Assembly (NCBI RefSeq): GCF_036417845.1
Contig: NC_089979.1
Span: forward strand, 8,981,424 to 9,045,423
DNA length: 64,000 bases
Direction: 5' to 3'
From: Apteryx mantelli
Taxonomy: Eukaryota > Chordata > Aves > Apterygiformes > Apterygidae
Shown here: positions 37,701 to 52,700 of the stretch, one piece after another
Layout of the letters: the number at the start of each line of letters is the position of its first letter
Numbering within the stretch: the first letter of the stretch is position 1
Notes under the pieces: generated by a model
Seen by the model: only the letters and a program-made list of their open reading frames with translations
Database searches by the model: none
Told to the model about the DNA's origin: nothing
Translations under genes and position numbers: made by a program

Positions 37701-40700
37701 ACACAGAAGAGGAGGGACTTAGAACCAGACTATTTGAATCCCAAAGCAGTCCCGTGAGGGAAGCAGGCAGCAAAGAAATCACCTATGCATTAACTTATCT
37801 AGAAAATATACTCAGAAAAGCCAGAGTCAGTTACATTTGTAGTAAATGAAATGAGTTCTAATAAAAAAGCAACAGATGGTAGTTGCATGTTTCTTTTATG
37901 ATCTTGTTTTCCAAGTGGGCAGATACAGAGCCTCCAAAAGCACTTCTCTTAGTGGCAGAAGACATGAGATGAAAGGGCTTTTGCAGAAGGAATTTTCTCA
38001 GAAATCTATGATTCAGCTATCAGGCAATATACCAAAGGCAAGCCACGACTGTAGCAGTTTCACTTGACAAATTAAGTAATTTTTAAAAAGCTTAAATAGT
38101 TCATTAGAAATCCCTGTCATCCTTAATTTCACAAATTAGTTGAAGAGATTAATAGCTTTTTTGTGAGAAAGGATATTTACAATCATATAATTTAATCTAC
38201 ACAATACTGTCCCAAGAGTCCTACCCAGCCTTTTTTGCATCAAGTTAAGCAACTATGCTGCAATTCAATAAAGCAATTAACATACAGAGTCAATGGGAAC
38301 ATGCGTATGCAGATACCCAAGAAGGGGACATATATTTTAAACTTATCGAATACTGTAGCTATATTTTCACTTAATGCAAAGTTGCTACAGTTTTTCTCCT
38401 AAACAAGACAAGTTATCTTTTCAGGATGGCATAAAGTTACATACTTAAAGGTCATGGTCCTCTCCCTTATTTTGAATCACATTCATCAGAAGCTTCCCCA
38501 GCATTGTACAAACTCGATTTTCCTCCTAATTTATTGAACAGCTTTCTCATTCAAAAAACGGCTAGTGAAAGAATTCTGTCTTGGAAGCCAATTAAAAAAC
38601 AGTATGATACTCACCTACATAAGAGGCTTATTTAAGAAGGAAAAAAAAGAAAAAGCACATGGACACTTAACATGCACTGAATATCAAGGATCCACTTTTA
38701 GGGTCTCTCATTGCTTATATCCAAGTGATTCAGTATCCAATAAACTGGTGAAGTGAGGTGTAGCACACAGTTCCAGTATTGGGCTCTGTACTAACTCTGT
38801 GAAGGTGAACCCTTCCATAATCTATACAAATCACAGAGGAATTTTCAAAAGTATTTTCAAGTAATATTTCCTAAAAGGCAAAGGACAAGATTTCCACTGC
38901 AAACCAAAGGTCTGCAAAGGAATGCTGACTGACTCTGAAAATTCTGGCAAGTTTTAAAGCTGAAGCCACAAGATACATGAGTTCATCACATATACTAGTA
39001 TGTTAGTAAACAGCTATATAAAATAATTTACAAGTATTAACATTAAAAAAGTCTTTAGAAAGAAATATTATTTTTTATATGCCGTGCTCTCTCTGTAGGA
39101 TTAAATCAGATCCACCTTAAAGTCCGTTAGAAAATGTGCCAATGCAATTCAAAGCTGGTGGGAGACAGAATCCAGATGGACCCCAGGAAGAGGGGCAAGC
39201 TGGAAGCTCGCAGGAGAGGAAAAAAAAAAGTCTATCCCTTCCTTCTGTGTGATTGAATACACACGTTTTAACCCTATAACTGTAAACTAACTGCTTGAAA
39301 ACTGAATCTCTTTACCTGACGCTGTTGTAGCTACTCTTCCATCAGTTACTGCTTTGGAAGAAAGATATGTAATCATCTGAATATCCTCCTTTTCTTTATT
39401 GGGGTATTCATTACGGAAAGTGGATTCTGTGGATAATGGTGCTGTAACTTCGGAACTACGGCTTAAGTCAAGAGGGAGACATGGTCCACGCTTCTCAAGT
39501 GACATATGAGCAACATCAGGTACTACATAAAAGAAAGAATGTAATATTAAAAAAAAGATACATAGGCCCAATAAATAACAGTTTGGGTTGTGGTGTTACA
39601 TAACATATGAACAGCATAGAGCTATAGCTACAGTTAGTCAAAATATCCCATTAGATGAAAAACATCTAATCTTTACGATTTAATTTCTCTTGGGCTGTTC
39701 TTTATTAGATTAAGATACATTACCCTCCAGTTTTGATGGTTGTTGATTCTGAGCCCTGATGGAGAACACTTTTCCATCAGTAACTGAAGAGGGAGAAGAA
39801 ACTTTTTCTACAGAATCGTCAGGCAACGAGCAAGTGGCTAAACGCTGTGATCTTCTCCTCCGCTGGCTATGTTTGTAGGATCTAGGGGAATTCACTGGCT
39901 GTGATGGACCTAAAAAGAGATCTTTCAATGTTCATGAAGCAGAGATATACACCATAATCCTACCGTAGTATTTTAGAGATCTAGGGATGGGGAGTGTTTT
40001 AAATAGCTCTCATCTGCAGAACTAGTAATCACAACAGAATTGGTAAATAATTAAAAACTATGACTACCAGAAAAAAGTTATGCTTTGAGACATGATTTTG
40101 GTTTTTGCTTATTATATGTTTTTAGTGCATCTACTTTCCCACTGATAAAGTGTATTTACAATAAGCAAAATCATCCAAAAAAAACATGAGAGTAGGAGTA
40201 GGGTAATAGGGTTTTGCAGTATCAGATCACAGTTAAATAAATGATCACAATTAAATATCTAAAAAGTCAGGAATACTATTAGCATACAACTTTAAAAATA
40301 AATAAGCAAAAGCAGTGGTTTATATCTGATCTCCCCATTTTCTGCTAACCTGATATCAATACCCCAACTATACTTCAAACGTACACTGCCAGCGCACGGC
40401 ATAGCAAAAAGTCTCAAGAACCTCAAATTTAAAAAAAAGAGGGATTGATATAGGATATTACAGGCCTGATTCATTAAAAAAAGAAAACCACGCACACAGA
40501 CATCCCTAAACCTCTCCCCTTTCGCACAGTTTCATAAACTCTGCCTTGGAAAAAATATCAACTCATATATTATTACAGAGCAAATCACTCTTTTCTCATA
40601 CAGACAGTTTTGAGAGTCAAAGATGTGCAGATTCAAAAAGAAAGACAAAGCAAACACGAATTAAATTTCCATTTGAGTTGGTCAAGACTTGAAAGCCACT

Positions 40701-43700
40701 GCTCAAAAGACAACACTAAAAAGATCTAAGCTATTAAGCTACCAATTTTAAAATTGGTTTGTTTTTAAAATATTGCTAAAGAAAAGTCTAACTTCAGTCA
40801 AAAACGCAGACATCCTCAAGGATACTTACTTACCATCGTCGGGGGGGGTGGGGGGGACGTTATTAAAGGATAGTTGACTGGTATTTTGTGGGGACACCTA
40901 GAGATACAATCTAAACCACAGTTTCCTGAATAAACAAAGATGACTGAATTTGCTCACCTCCCTTTCCCATTCATTTTAAAGTTATCTGTGAGAAAAGATT
41001 AAAAGAAACAGTTATCTCCTAAGGGAAGATATCAATTAAAGGCTAAAGGGGAACATGATGCAGGTAAATTCTTCAGTCCTTATTTTAATCACTACCCTAA
41101 AAGTGAGGCAAAAACCTTAGCTTTTGATTTACAGTAACCCCTTTTTTTTTTTTTTTTTTTTAAACTCTAAGCCTCATCACTTAACATTCTTCCGGCAACC
41201 AACAGCCTGTTTACAAGGTCTGACTAAAGACTAAAAACTTCATTCTCAACAAAAATTATAAAAATATTTCTACCTACATAGGCTTATATGAAATATTTCA
41301 ATACCCCCCCAAAACAGCATACTGAAGGATGCAGCATATATTTTTCCCTTTTCTTCTGTCAACCAGTATTTTGGTACTTTGCAAGTCAGTCACACGTGTT
41401 AAGAGGCTCAACACCTACGGTACCTTTATGAGTTACAAAAAACAGATCTTGTCATTTCCTCACCACAGATCTTGAACTCGTCTTTTTTTTTTCCCACGTC
41501 ATATTTGGAGAAAATATTACATAAGGCATGGAATACTGCAGTTAATAGGTACAGCATCTCAGTCTGCTGAAAGCAGGATTTCTCAGAAAGGGAAAGATCC
41601 ATGACCAAGCAGCATGTCTTTTCTTTTTAATGAATCAGGCCCCTTCAGAGGAGAGGTTTGATTTTTCCTGTATCACTGTTACTATTAATGTGGAGATTTA
41701 AACTGTACTAGAACTCAACCATTAAAAGCCAGAAGAGTACTGGAAGAGTAATTCGTACACCTTAGTATGTGACTTGACTTTTTAAAATATTGAGCTATCC
41801 CTAATTCTCCACTTTGACTTTTCTTTTCTTTTTTTTTTTTTTTTAAAGCAGACTCATTTTTAAAAGCAGATTCATTTTTAAAAGCAACATTGATTTACAA
41901 CCAAAAATATTTTTCTTTATATCTTATGACTATAAGTAATTACGGTATTTTTTAAAATGTCTGTGCTCACTAGTTTTATTTATCACAGAAGAAGGAAGCT
42001 GAGAGACCAGCGTCAAATCCTCGACTTGTATTAACTCTGGGGAAAGTGGTGATTTAGGGGGCTTTATACACCCAGAAGAATCTCCAGATTCTTGTTTGCA
42101 TTTCTTGCTGCGAGCCTTTCCTGAAGACAAAGTTGAGGATAACAGTGCAGGTTTCTGAATGCTGGCAGAACTGCTAATATCAGCTTCATTTTTTTTCTGA
42201 CTTTGTGGTTTAGGTGAAATCTCCTGAATAAATAATAAAAAATTGATACTTTTATTTCAGTTTCTTCACTGTAGTTCTTGTATTCTACTTTGATCTTTTA
42301 AAGCAACTTTAGTATTCAAAACACATTTTAAAGCAACAGTTAATATTTTCAGTTCAAATGAAAAATAGATTCAAATGTATCACAGTCAACTCATGTTTTA
42401 AAGGGGCACTGTCAATTATTTTCAGTATTCAGAACACCTTCTTTTCTCACTATTTGAAATATCTACAAAAAGCCTGAAAACAAAGCTATTTGCTTATATC
42501 CCCATTCAGAAAGCCTACCAAAATCTTTTTTTTTTTTTTTTTTAGTTTGTCTCTTTTATATTCAGGGTGGCAGCACCATCGATGGAGTCAAAGAATAATT
42601 TAGAGAACACTGTTAAAAGTTAGAAAACTTTTAGTTTTTAATTAGATGTTTAAGACAAATTTCACTTTCGGAGAAGAAACTGAAAAAGTTGACAATGCTC
42701 CTTTAAGGAAAGTCTGAAAACAATTAAAAAACTCCCAAATATTGAACACGCTCTCACACAACCCCTTTCAGTGCTGGGAGTCTGGATTTCACCACATAAT
42801 GTGCTTGTGTAAACACATGAAGAAATCACAACTTCTAGCACCACAGGGTTAACTAGATTGCTAACCGTGGGGGGAAAATGAGCAGATACAGAGTTAAGAC
42901 ACTTTTTGGAAAAAAAAGAACATATGATGCAACTTCCCAATAACACCAGTTGTCATCCTTTTTCTTAACACACATAATGAAGTATTATTTTTATACAATT
43001 CACATGCATTGACAGACATTAGCATTGTATTTTTAGCTAGAAGGAAGTCCTTCCTATTTTACTGGATAAGCTGTGCAGGTGTTGCAACTTGCCCAGTAAT
43101 GCAAAACTGTAATATCCGAATGCAATTTCTTAGATCTGTCCTCTCTCTTGTCCCAGTTATATCACACAGCACAGTATCATCTAATAAAACCATAATTATC
43201 AAAGTAGAAAGGTATTTCTAGAATATGTGCACCACTTTATCCAAACTGAACAGAAATGTCACACCTCTGATGACTCGAGGGTATTATTCAGTTTTTTTGG
43301 TATAAGTAACAACTTCATTTTCCACTGGAACATGGAAAGTTCCAGGGGAAACCAACATAAATGCACATCCTATGTACGCAAAAAAGGCACCCTTGAATGC
43401 TATATGAATAGCTTATTGGAAGTACCATATAAAGATCCGGTGCAAAATGTCCCATTCAGCAGACATCAGTACTATCTTGAATAACTCCATTATACACATG
43501 TATTAAGTGCACTTTATTCATTTAAATAAAATATTCCATGAACTGTAGAGTATACCTATGCTGGTTATAAGAGGTATTACCAGAAATTAATTAGAGCCAT
43601 AACTTGTAAATAAACAATTTTATTGTTCATCTTCACAGATGTGAAAGACATTACTACAGCATCCATTACTTTCAAATTACAAAGTTATTTAAACAAGATT

Positions 43701-46700
43701 AAAAAATTAAATTAATATTTTGATAAGGTGCTTAACCTTTTAACAGGACAAATTAACATTAAAAACCTTAAAGACTTAATGCTATTCATCTAAGCAGTCT
43801 TGGTCAAAAGGAAATATAGCATGACATACCCTAATACAGTTAAATATACTACTGTATCTGCACCTAATTGTCTGAGGTTTCGGGTTTAAGACAATCGTAA
43901 ACTAAAAAAAAATATATAAATAAAATATACTTCCATCAGCAAAGTAAGTTTCTGGCTGTTGGGCTGAATACTTCTACCATGTTCTGTATTACATTATTAA
44001 AAAAAAAATCTCAAGATATTTTACCCATCTAATTTTATAGCAGTAGCAGACAAAACCTCTAATTAAGGGCTGTCAGCTTTGCTATTGGAAGAATCTTTTG
44101 GGAATTCTATAACTTGGCCATTTTAATTTGAATTTGGGCAGGAACTTAGTGAAGAAAAGCTTCAAGCTCATAATTCCCCCCCCAAGTTAATCATTTAAAT
44201 ATTTGGGGGATTTCTGTTTTTAGACAGAAGGGAAGAAAAACGAGAGTTTGGGATTTTAGATGCCTCTTTAAAAGAGCTTAACTAATATTTCCAAAAAATG
44301 AGGTTTTTCAGACCATTAGCATGTAAACAGTGACAGAGACATCTGTATTTTTATTTCTAATCAACAAAACAGAAACAGCTGAGTTACTAAGTCTAAGAAA
44401 TAACAAAAAGGTTTTAATAAATATGCACTGTAGTTTATACTGTTGCATACACAGTCTATGTAAACCACAAAGTCCCATTCATCTTAATGGGATTCTTCAA
44501 GGTAAGATTTACATTGTAATGATCCCTCCAGAAACAACATGCTCTCAGCCATTTCACAGTTTTTTGCACATTGAAAATATTACACACAATAGCAAAAAAT
44601 CATAGCATCTTTAATATGCAAAAATTTGAGAAATGGAATGTCATGTCAATACATTGTAAACCTTTATGCAAAATATCAGTCAATGCATTGACACCGCAGT
44701 GGCTCAGTTAGCCGTTACAGTGACAGCATTAAAAACAGAAAATAACGTTCCATTGACAGCACTCGCATCCAATGTGGTATCAATGGAAAAAACACAGCAA
44801 CGCAATTATATCAGCTCTAAAGAACCAGTACAACCAAAATATTAAAAGAAGTTTGGGGTAGGGACTGCTTATAGAGTGTGCCGGGGCTTAAGAACAGAAG
44901 TGCTCTTTTAAGAAGTGCATGAAGCAAGGCTATTTTATTTAAACACTGCTATTAATGAATGAAAATGAATACAAAAAAGCCGTATTAAAACTACGTTAAG
45001 GCTCTGATTAAAACCAATGCAAAGCAAAGATGTCCAGCATCAAGACTACTTTTCATCCTTAGCTTGCTTTATTGTGCTTAAGCATTCAGCCCTTTTAATA
45101 TGCACAATAATGCACAGCTGAGTCAAGCAATGCCTGAACGCAGTGGAATAAGCCAAAGACAAAGTAGCAGCCTTTAGGTCCTGCGAATATGCAGATTTAA
45201 AAGTCAGACCCTTAACATTATTTAAAAGTTTCTTTTTTGTATTTATTAAAATACACACCCTAGCAAAATGTATGGCTCATTGAGCAGTTCATAAAACACA
45301 AACAGTCTACAACACCAATTCTTACAATATAAAAGAAACTTCTTACAAAAGAAGTTTGACTTGATGTCAAAAAACCCTGTTTCAAACACAAATTAGATTT
45401 GTGTAAGGGTCTTCTCCTAGCCAGTCATGGTCATAATTACAGCTATAAAACTGGACCTTGGGAAACTGGTCTCCTAATTTTTGCTGCATGGTGACTTTTT
45501 GCTTTTGTTTTTTTGTTAGTTTATTTTCTGATATGAAAGCTCATAACTGAAACTCAAGTTAATTCTGTGGTTTGAGACAATTAAAATCCATACATCTGGC
45601 TATGAGGAAATGTAAACATAAGATTGAGTTTCAGTTCCCTGTTACATATGAAGGGGCAAATTTTAGTGTTGTAGGTTCTACACCTCCAGGGCACACTCCA
45701 GTGGGAACCTTGCAAAAGAATCAAACTCTACCATTTCATACCTGCTCCAGGACTGGAGCTGTTTCTTTGTTGCCTTCCTTTTTTTCAGCACCATCCGCAA
45801 CAACAGCTTTGGATGCCAATAAACCTTAGGAGAAAAATTGCAGAGATTTTTATTTAGAAAAAGCTTGTGAGGAGGATTTGTGGAAAACAGAACAAGAGGA
45901 TGAGAGAAGAAACATGAAGTGTTTGCATTTCCCATATAATTCTTTCTGAAACAGCTCCACACAAAGCTAAATGTGGTAAATTGGAAGAAACAAGTTTTAG
46001 GATGTTCCCATGATGGCGAACTGTCATGAGAGGTACTTCTCTGGCACTTCCACTAGCAAGATGGAAAAAATAAATAAATAAATAAATAAATAAAAAATCA
46101 AACCAACAGTCATAAAATAATGCCTCACTATTGTGAAGTGCTTGGGCTTTAAAACCAAGCTGATAATCCTTAAACAAATTTTTGAGAAATCCTTTTATTC
46201 CTCTCCCCCTTTCTGGGCTTCAACATGTTCCCATAAGGCAAAAGTGCTTAGAATATTGAGGATGGGGGGGGGGAGGGGGGGAAGTCCAGAAAAAAAAAGG
46301 TGTGATATTTTGTTAGAGAGCTGTCAAATTTTTCAGCGTTTCACAAGAATTACTAGTCACTTTTTTTCATTTACTTTTTCTGTTAGATTAAGTCATGCTT
46401 CAGTTTATTGGGAAGCAGATGTTTTAAAAAACTTTTTCAGAAGACCATCTTCATAACAAGAGGTGCAAAGTACTATGATTTTGCAGCTAAAGAAATAAGT
46501 TAACTTCAAAGCAGAAACTTACTTAGCCCAAGGATATTAATATATTATCTGGAAAGATTAATTCTGCATTGGATTTCATAAAAGAAGATGCTCTTGCATG
46601 CAAATTAACCTTTGCAACTCTAATTATCTTTCTTAATTCTCTGACTTGATTTATACATGTTCTTTATTTTGACCACTGTCACAAAACATGAAATAATTTT

Positions 46701-49700
46701 CAAAATTAAGTGAAATATTTTTTTATATATTAGACAATGAGATACAGGTTAGAATGCAGCTTTTGTGGTTCTACAGACAGATTCTAAAAACTATCAGAAT
46801 TTCAGTAACAAAGATTTCTTAAAAAAAAAAAATCACTTCTGTGCTGTCCTGTATCTAACCTTTGCAGAAAAATGAAATAGATCATTACACTTGGGGCGAT
46901 ACTGCACACATTTGAAGACATGTATGCATAAGGTAGGGCTACTTTTCTGAAGGGCTTTCTTTACATTTTCATGTCTGCAGTAACAAAAACCCCCAATGTA
47001 AAAAACAGATTAAGAAAGCACCCATTGCTTGACTCCTGAAACTCTTGATTCTTGAAAATATTCCCAGATGAACGAAAAATACTGTCTGAACAAACATAAA
47101 TCTGAAGACAATTTTCTATCTGAGAGTGCTTAAACACATCTCAAGTTATAATGACTCATTTATCTACTTTAAGAGTTTTTTTTGTTTTGTTTTTAATATA
47201 TATACCTAGAAGTTCAGGGTTCAGAAAGTGCAACCACAAAATTGACCTAAATTCTGGCAGACCTGTGAATATACAGCCCTCCTTATTTCCTTCTTCCCAT
47301 GAGGTATCTTGCTAACCAAACACCACGCCTGTAGAAGACAACCCTACATGCACCAGGACTACCAGTGGACCATCCCTGGTCAGTAACAGTATGTAAGAAA
47401 CAAAAAGCATGATGCAGCATAGTGAAACAGAACAAGTATTTTGTTCTGTTAGCTCGCTGCATATATTAATTGTTCTTTTAGGTAATACTGTAGTGGGAGA
47501 TGTGGAAGCAAGCATTTCAACAGAGGCAAAAACTAGTTGGAGAGAGACAGCACTATCTTCTTAACCAAAGGTAACCTTCACCTTCTGGAAACGTAATTTC
47601 AGCCAGTGGTAGCAGCAGCAGCAGCAAAAAAACTGAGCAATATTTTGTTACCTGGTGAGCGAAGAACACCAGGTGCAGCTGCTGCCCTTGCAGCAGGCAG
47701 GAAGAATGAATGAACATTCAATGAACAAATACTGAACGCTGAATTTAAATTCAAAAAGAGTTCCCTTCAAACAGCCTCCTACAGCCCAATTTGCTCTACT
47801 TTTACTTCCCCAATATAGCTATAAGACATTCGGTAAGTGAATGTTTTCTAACAGCTACAATGCTTTATTATTCTCTTGTAGCCATTTTGATGGTTACACC
47901 CATCATAAGCATATCCCTAGCCTTCCTTCAAATCAAGAAGTAAAACTCATGCTAGAGACAAAAAAATACAGTATATAACGTTCAAGCATAAGAAATTAGC
48001 ACATAGCAAGAGGAAGTGTGATCATCAGCAGTTACATTTTCAAAATACTCCATCATTCTGTGTAGCAATAAACAAAAATTACAGTATGATCTGCAAAAGT
48101 AGGGTGCTGGTTTGAAAACAGTTCAATATATAAAATAACTGCCAAGTATGACAAATTTTGTCTTGGAATTAAAAGATTAATTCCCTTTCACTGAAAGGTA
48201 ACATAACACTTCAATTAGTAGAGTAAGTTTTCATGGAGACAAATAGAAACTGTTTTTAGAAAGATAACAACAGCTGCAGCATTACGTTGTCTAATTAATC
48301 AGTTTGGTCTATGAGAGTCCGTTTGCGATTATTGTCACAACACTCCTTAGGACAGCAGGATCTTTCCATAAGCACAGAAAAATACCGTTTCTGGAACTAC
48401 AGGCTTTTCAACTGGTTTTGGTATCTTCTGCTACAACTTATCCTCCTGCTGCTCAGCAGCAATTAGGTTGGGACTTAATGAAGGGAGAGAGCAGTATGAG
48501 CAAAGGAGAGTAGAAATGAGACTGAAGTGATCAGTCATCCATTAACCAAACTCAAGACAAAAGAGGAAACCTTCCAGGAAAGGAAATTCTGGAGACTGAT
48601 TTATTTATTTATTTTTAAATAAAGAGCACTATCTTCACACCATGCTCCATACTGACCCATTTCATTTGTTTACTCCTTTAGTTTGAAAACACCAATTGAA
48701 AGAGATTGAAACAGAACCACACTCATAAGAAAACTTACTAAATGTTCTCAGCTGCTGACTTACAAAAGGTCTCAGCAGAAACAAGTCTGCAAAAACTCAT
48801 CATGCAGTTTAGTAAATAAGGTTCTTTTTGCCTTATAGAAATAACTCTGACTTTTTATATGAATGACCTAACTACTGTATCTACTAGCAAAAATCTCATC
48901 TTTAGCACAAAACAGTTTGTCAGACTTCATACTAAGTTTTATTTATTAGAAATATGAGAGGAATGCATTTCTTTCTTGCTTTATGTCCAAGAGACCTCTT
49001 AAAGAGGAGCTTCACAACTTTTTTCCTCTAGCTTTTGAAGTGTGCCCTGATACTTTCCCAGTACAGGCACAAACATATTACCTCATCCTAAATACTGATG
49101 GGCCAATGCTGGCAACACAATTTGCTTATTAGGAAGGGGTGGAGGAGGGATACAAATTGAAATGATTTCTCCACATTTATCTAAGTAAATTCCTATTAAA
49201 TTTTGGAATAAAACACGTAAGAGAGAGACAGAGTTACTGGAGAGAGTCCAGCAAAGGGCTAATAAAATGATTAAGGGACTACAGCAGCTCTCATGTAAGG
49301 AAAGGCTGAGAGAGCTGGGACTGTTCAGCCTGGAGAAGAGAAGGCTGAGAGGAGATCTTATCAACGTGTACAAGTATCTGAAGGGAGGGTGTCGAGAGGA
49401 TGGGACCAGACTCTTTTCAGTGGTGCCCACTGATAGGATGAGAGGCAACAGGCACAAACTGAAACACAGACAGTTCCATCTGAACACAAGGAAAAACTTA
49501 TTCCCTGTGAGGGTGACAGAGCACTGGAAGAGGTTGCCCAGAGAGGTTGTGGAGTCTCCTTCCTTGGAGATATTCAAAAGCCATCTGGACAGGGTCCTGG
49601 GCAATGTGCTCTAGCTGACGCTGCTTGAATAGGGGGGTTGGACTAGAACTCCAGAGGTCCCTTCCAACCTCAACCATTCTATGATTCTGGGATTTCAACT

Positions 49701-52700
49701 TAAAAAAAAAAAAAAAAAAGTATTTTATAGCTCTATATATGTTTTCCTTTAATACCCTTGAGTAATAAACATAAGGAACAGATGCTTTGGATACTGCCAA
49801 ACCCTTTTAGCTCTTCTTTGTTTCAATTAATATCTAGGCATTATACTTTCAAATGACATACTGCAAACTCCTTTCAGCAACTGTTTTACTTTATGACAAA
49901 CTGGAATAGAATGTTTGATTTTCCCAAACCAATGACAGTAATAATTTACAGTGGTGATATCTAACTCATGACTCTGTTAAGAACTTGTGCAAACACCAAA
50001 TTCACCAGATAATGGAGAAATGGAGCAGTTGGAGTTAAAAAAAACAACCCACACATATGCAAGAAATTGATCAGTTCAGAATTGTTATCTTCCTAGAAAA
50101 CTAAAAATACAAGTCAAGTCAGAGACCCTTCTTTGAATTTACAAACAAATTTGATTTTATTATCACTTCTATATTGCTTTAAAATTCCAAACAAGAGCCT
50201 GTAGTTAATATCTGCCTGATGAATGTGCTTTTATTGATCTACTTGAGTACCTTATATGTAAGCATGTGTATTTCAATACATTAAAAAGGAACAAATATCT
50301 AAAAAACAACAAAGGAAGTTTACCAGTGATCTTGTTAAGACGAGCTCTCTTTGCCTGAAACGAGTTGCCTAGATTACTTTTCCTCTTGTGGGATAACGTG
50401 TTCTCTGCCTGCACAAAGGCCATCTTTGGAACATCCACTACAGGAAAACCTACTGTTAAACAAGAGAGAAATCTAGTAAGTTCACATTTAATAAATATTT
50501 AACAAAACCAAAATATTTTACTATATCAGAACTGCTGTTAGAATACAGCAATTACAAAAATGTTTATGGTTATTAAAAAATGAAATGGACACATTCTAAA
50601 GATTTACAGCACTATAAATTGAAGCATTAGATGCAAACTACTATAAAATTGCAATTTTTACTCGGTATTATGAGAAATACAGTAACAGACTATTAAAATA
50701 AACAAATTTTGATCAACCCAGAAATAGAGTTTCAACTATCCCTGAATATGGAAACATCATCTATATTGGAAAAGCTATCTTAAACAATATCTAGTAGTAT
50801 CTCACAGTTAACAGAAGATCCAGGTATTGGAACCAGAATGCACAATAATGTCATTCGAAAACCTACGTTTTGCAAAAAGGCAATAGGAGTAACTGCTGAC
50901 CCAACTAGATTTCACTGAAAAAAAGTTTCCTATCTGATTAACAGTATTTAATTAAATAATTTATTAAATTAATCAATTAACAGTGCTATTTCATCTTTTA
51001 TAGAATCTGTTTTTACCAAATGTGTCACTAGATGTAGGTTCCTCTTCCTTTTTTTGGACTTCCTGCATGATTGTAGAGGTTGAAGTTTCTTCCTTTTTTG
51101 AAGGAACTTTTAGCCATTTTCTCTCCTCTTTATCTTTATTGCTGTTTGCGCTGGTTCTAGGTTTACTTCCTGCTTTGTTCTTGGCTGCTGCTGCAGCAGC
51201 AGCTTTGACCAAAGCTATCCAATCCTCCAAAAAGGAAAAAAGGCAAGTATTAAAAACAGTTTGAGACTCGAATAAAACATATTTATAAACCCAGTGCAAT
51301 TTCATCTAGAAATGTTCCAAAGCAGTTGAATATAGTTTTATGGCTAGTACTCAAGGAGTGGCAAAATGAGTTTCCCAAATTGCCTATATAAACTTGAAGT
51401 ATTATCAGTATGCCATGGGGATAAAGAGCAAGGGAAAAAAAAAAAACTTCAAAAGGACACTGCATACATAACTCTAGCTGCACTAGTTCCCTACTACCTC
51501 TTTTATGTCTTACAGATTTAGAAACTCAAGAGCTCCCAAACCCAAACAAACCACTGACTTTATTACCTTTCTAGCTGTGACATACATCAATTTCACTGTA
51601 GCTCAAATTTAACTACTGTTCAAAACTACAATCAACTTTAAGCATGGTCCAGATAACTGCATGACATATGGACAGAGCTCTTCCTGAATCACATTCACAG
51701 AGCACTGACAAAGCTTTTATAAATATACCCGTGTTTTCACAGTAACTACAGATAGCATTCTTTCTGTATTTTATCTTCCACGGTTTATTCAACAATTTCA
51801 ATAAAGCTCTCTATAACAACTGAATTTCACAATCCACATTTAAGGTAATTAAAGAATACCATTTGGAAAATGGTTAATTTGACCATACACAAACATCCAG
51901 GGAATAAAGAGGAGAACCTAGAGCCAAATTCATCTAACCTTAGAAACGTAAATGAAGTCTCTAATCACCCTATAGTCAAGGGAGAGAACTAAACACCTCC
52001 AGAGGCCAAGCCAAGCTCTTTCCATTAGTCTGGAGTAATCAGACCTGATGTCTCCTGAGTGTCAGGGATCAATCCGATTACAAGAAATTTGGCTCAATCC
52101 CTTTTATTAAAATATATTTTTTAAATATTCTGTAACATCAAGCTCCATGGAGAAATTTTATGTGATATAAAAACCAAGAGCAATGTTTATGTTCCACCAG
52201 TAAGTATTAAGTATCTGAATGGGTTTTTGAAGAACAATTAATTTACCACAGAGATTTGGCTCCAAAAGTGTTCTAGGTTTGTTGCACCAAATATATATAT
52301 AAAACAAAAAACAAAAAAACTGATAAGAACTCTCATTTTTTGTCTGTTTTTTGCATGAGTGCTTTAAAAATAGTAAAATTTCCTTTCAACTTTAAACCAT
52401 ATTTTATCCTGGGCTGTTTCCTTATTGTTATGTTATCATATGAGATACCTAAAGTACCTTCATTTTTATAAATCTTGTTTCATACAAAACACAGTTTTCC
52501 TCCACTCAGTATATTCTATAAATCTTTCAAATTTCTGCTCTACTGAGGTTTCTTTGCCTTCTTTAATGTATGAGGAGAGCATAATACAAATTACAGAAGT
52601 GTTACTTTTTCCTGTATTATGCTTTTCCTTTTACAAAGCTCAACATACCATTCACTGCTTCGCACAAGGTACCCATCTACATACTGTCAAACTATGTACT

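Larger units (their letters stand above)
32378..39315 (-). other. Largest PHF20L1 intron (6.9 kb)
   Basis: Most of this intron is AT-rich and CpG-poor, but two patches (about 33540-33810 and 34880-35470) are rich in CpG and may mark an internal promoter. A TAATAT/ATATAA-rich stretch lies at 34560-34640. Apart from these I see no exon or repeat. Confidence 0.8.
39523..41970 (-). other. PHF20L1 introns 39523-39723 and 39910-41970
   Basis: AT-rich. The second contains a G8-T-G7 run at 40841-40856, a T-run near 41142-41161 and a short 18-bp tandem repeat at its left-hand exon side (41841-41887). No gene recognised. Confidence 0.85.
45825..50323 (-). other. PHF20L1 intron 45825-50323
   Basis: It holds a (TAAA)n microsatellite, a G10-A-G7 run, a short (AGC)n and the antisense CR1 copy near 49.2-49.7 kb. 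The 173-codon minus frame at 49083-49604 is the antisense shadow of that CR1. Confidence 0.9.

Noticed and set aside
49083..49604. 173-codon minus-strand open frame
   Set aside because: It is antisense to the CR1 ORF2 tail; the frame is a by-product of the LINE.
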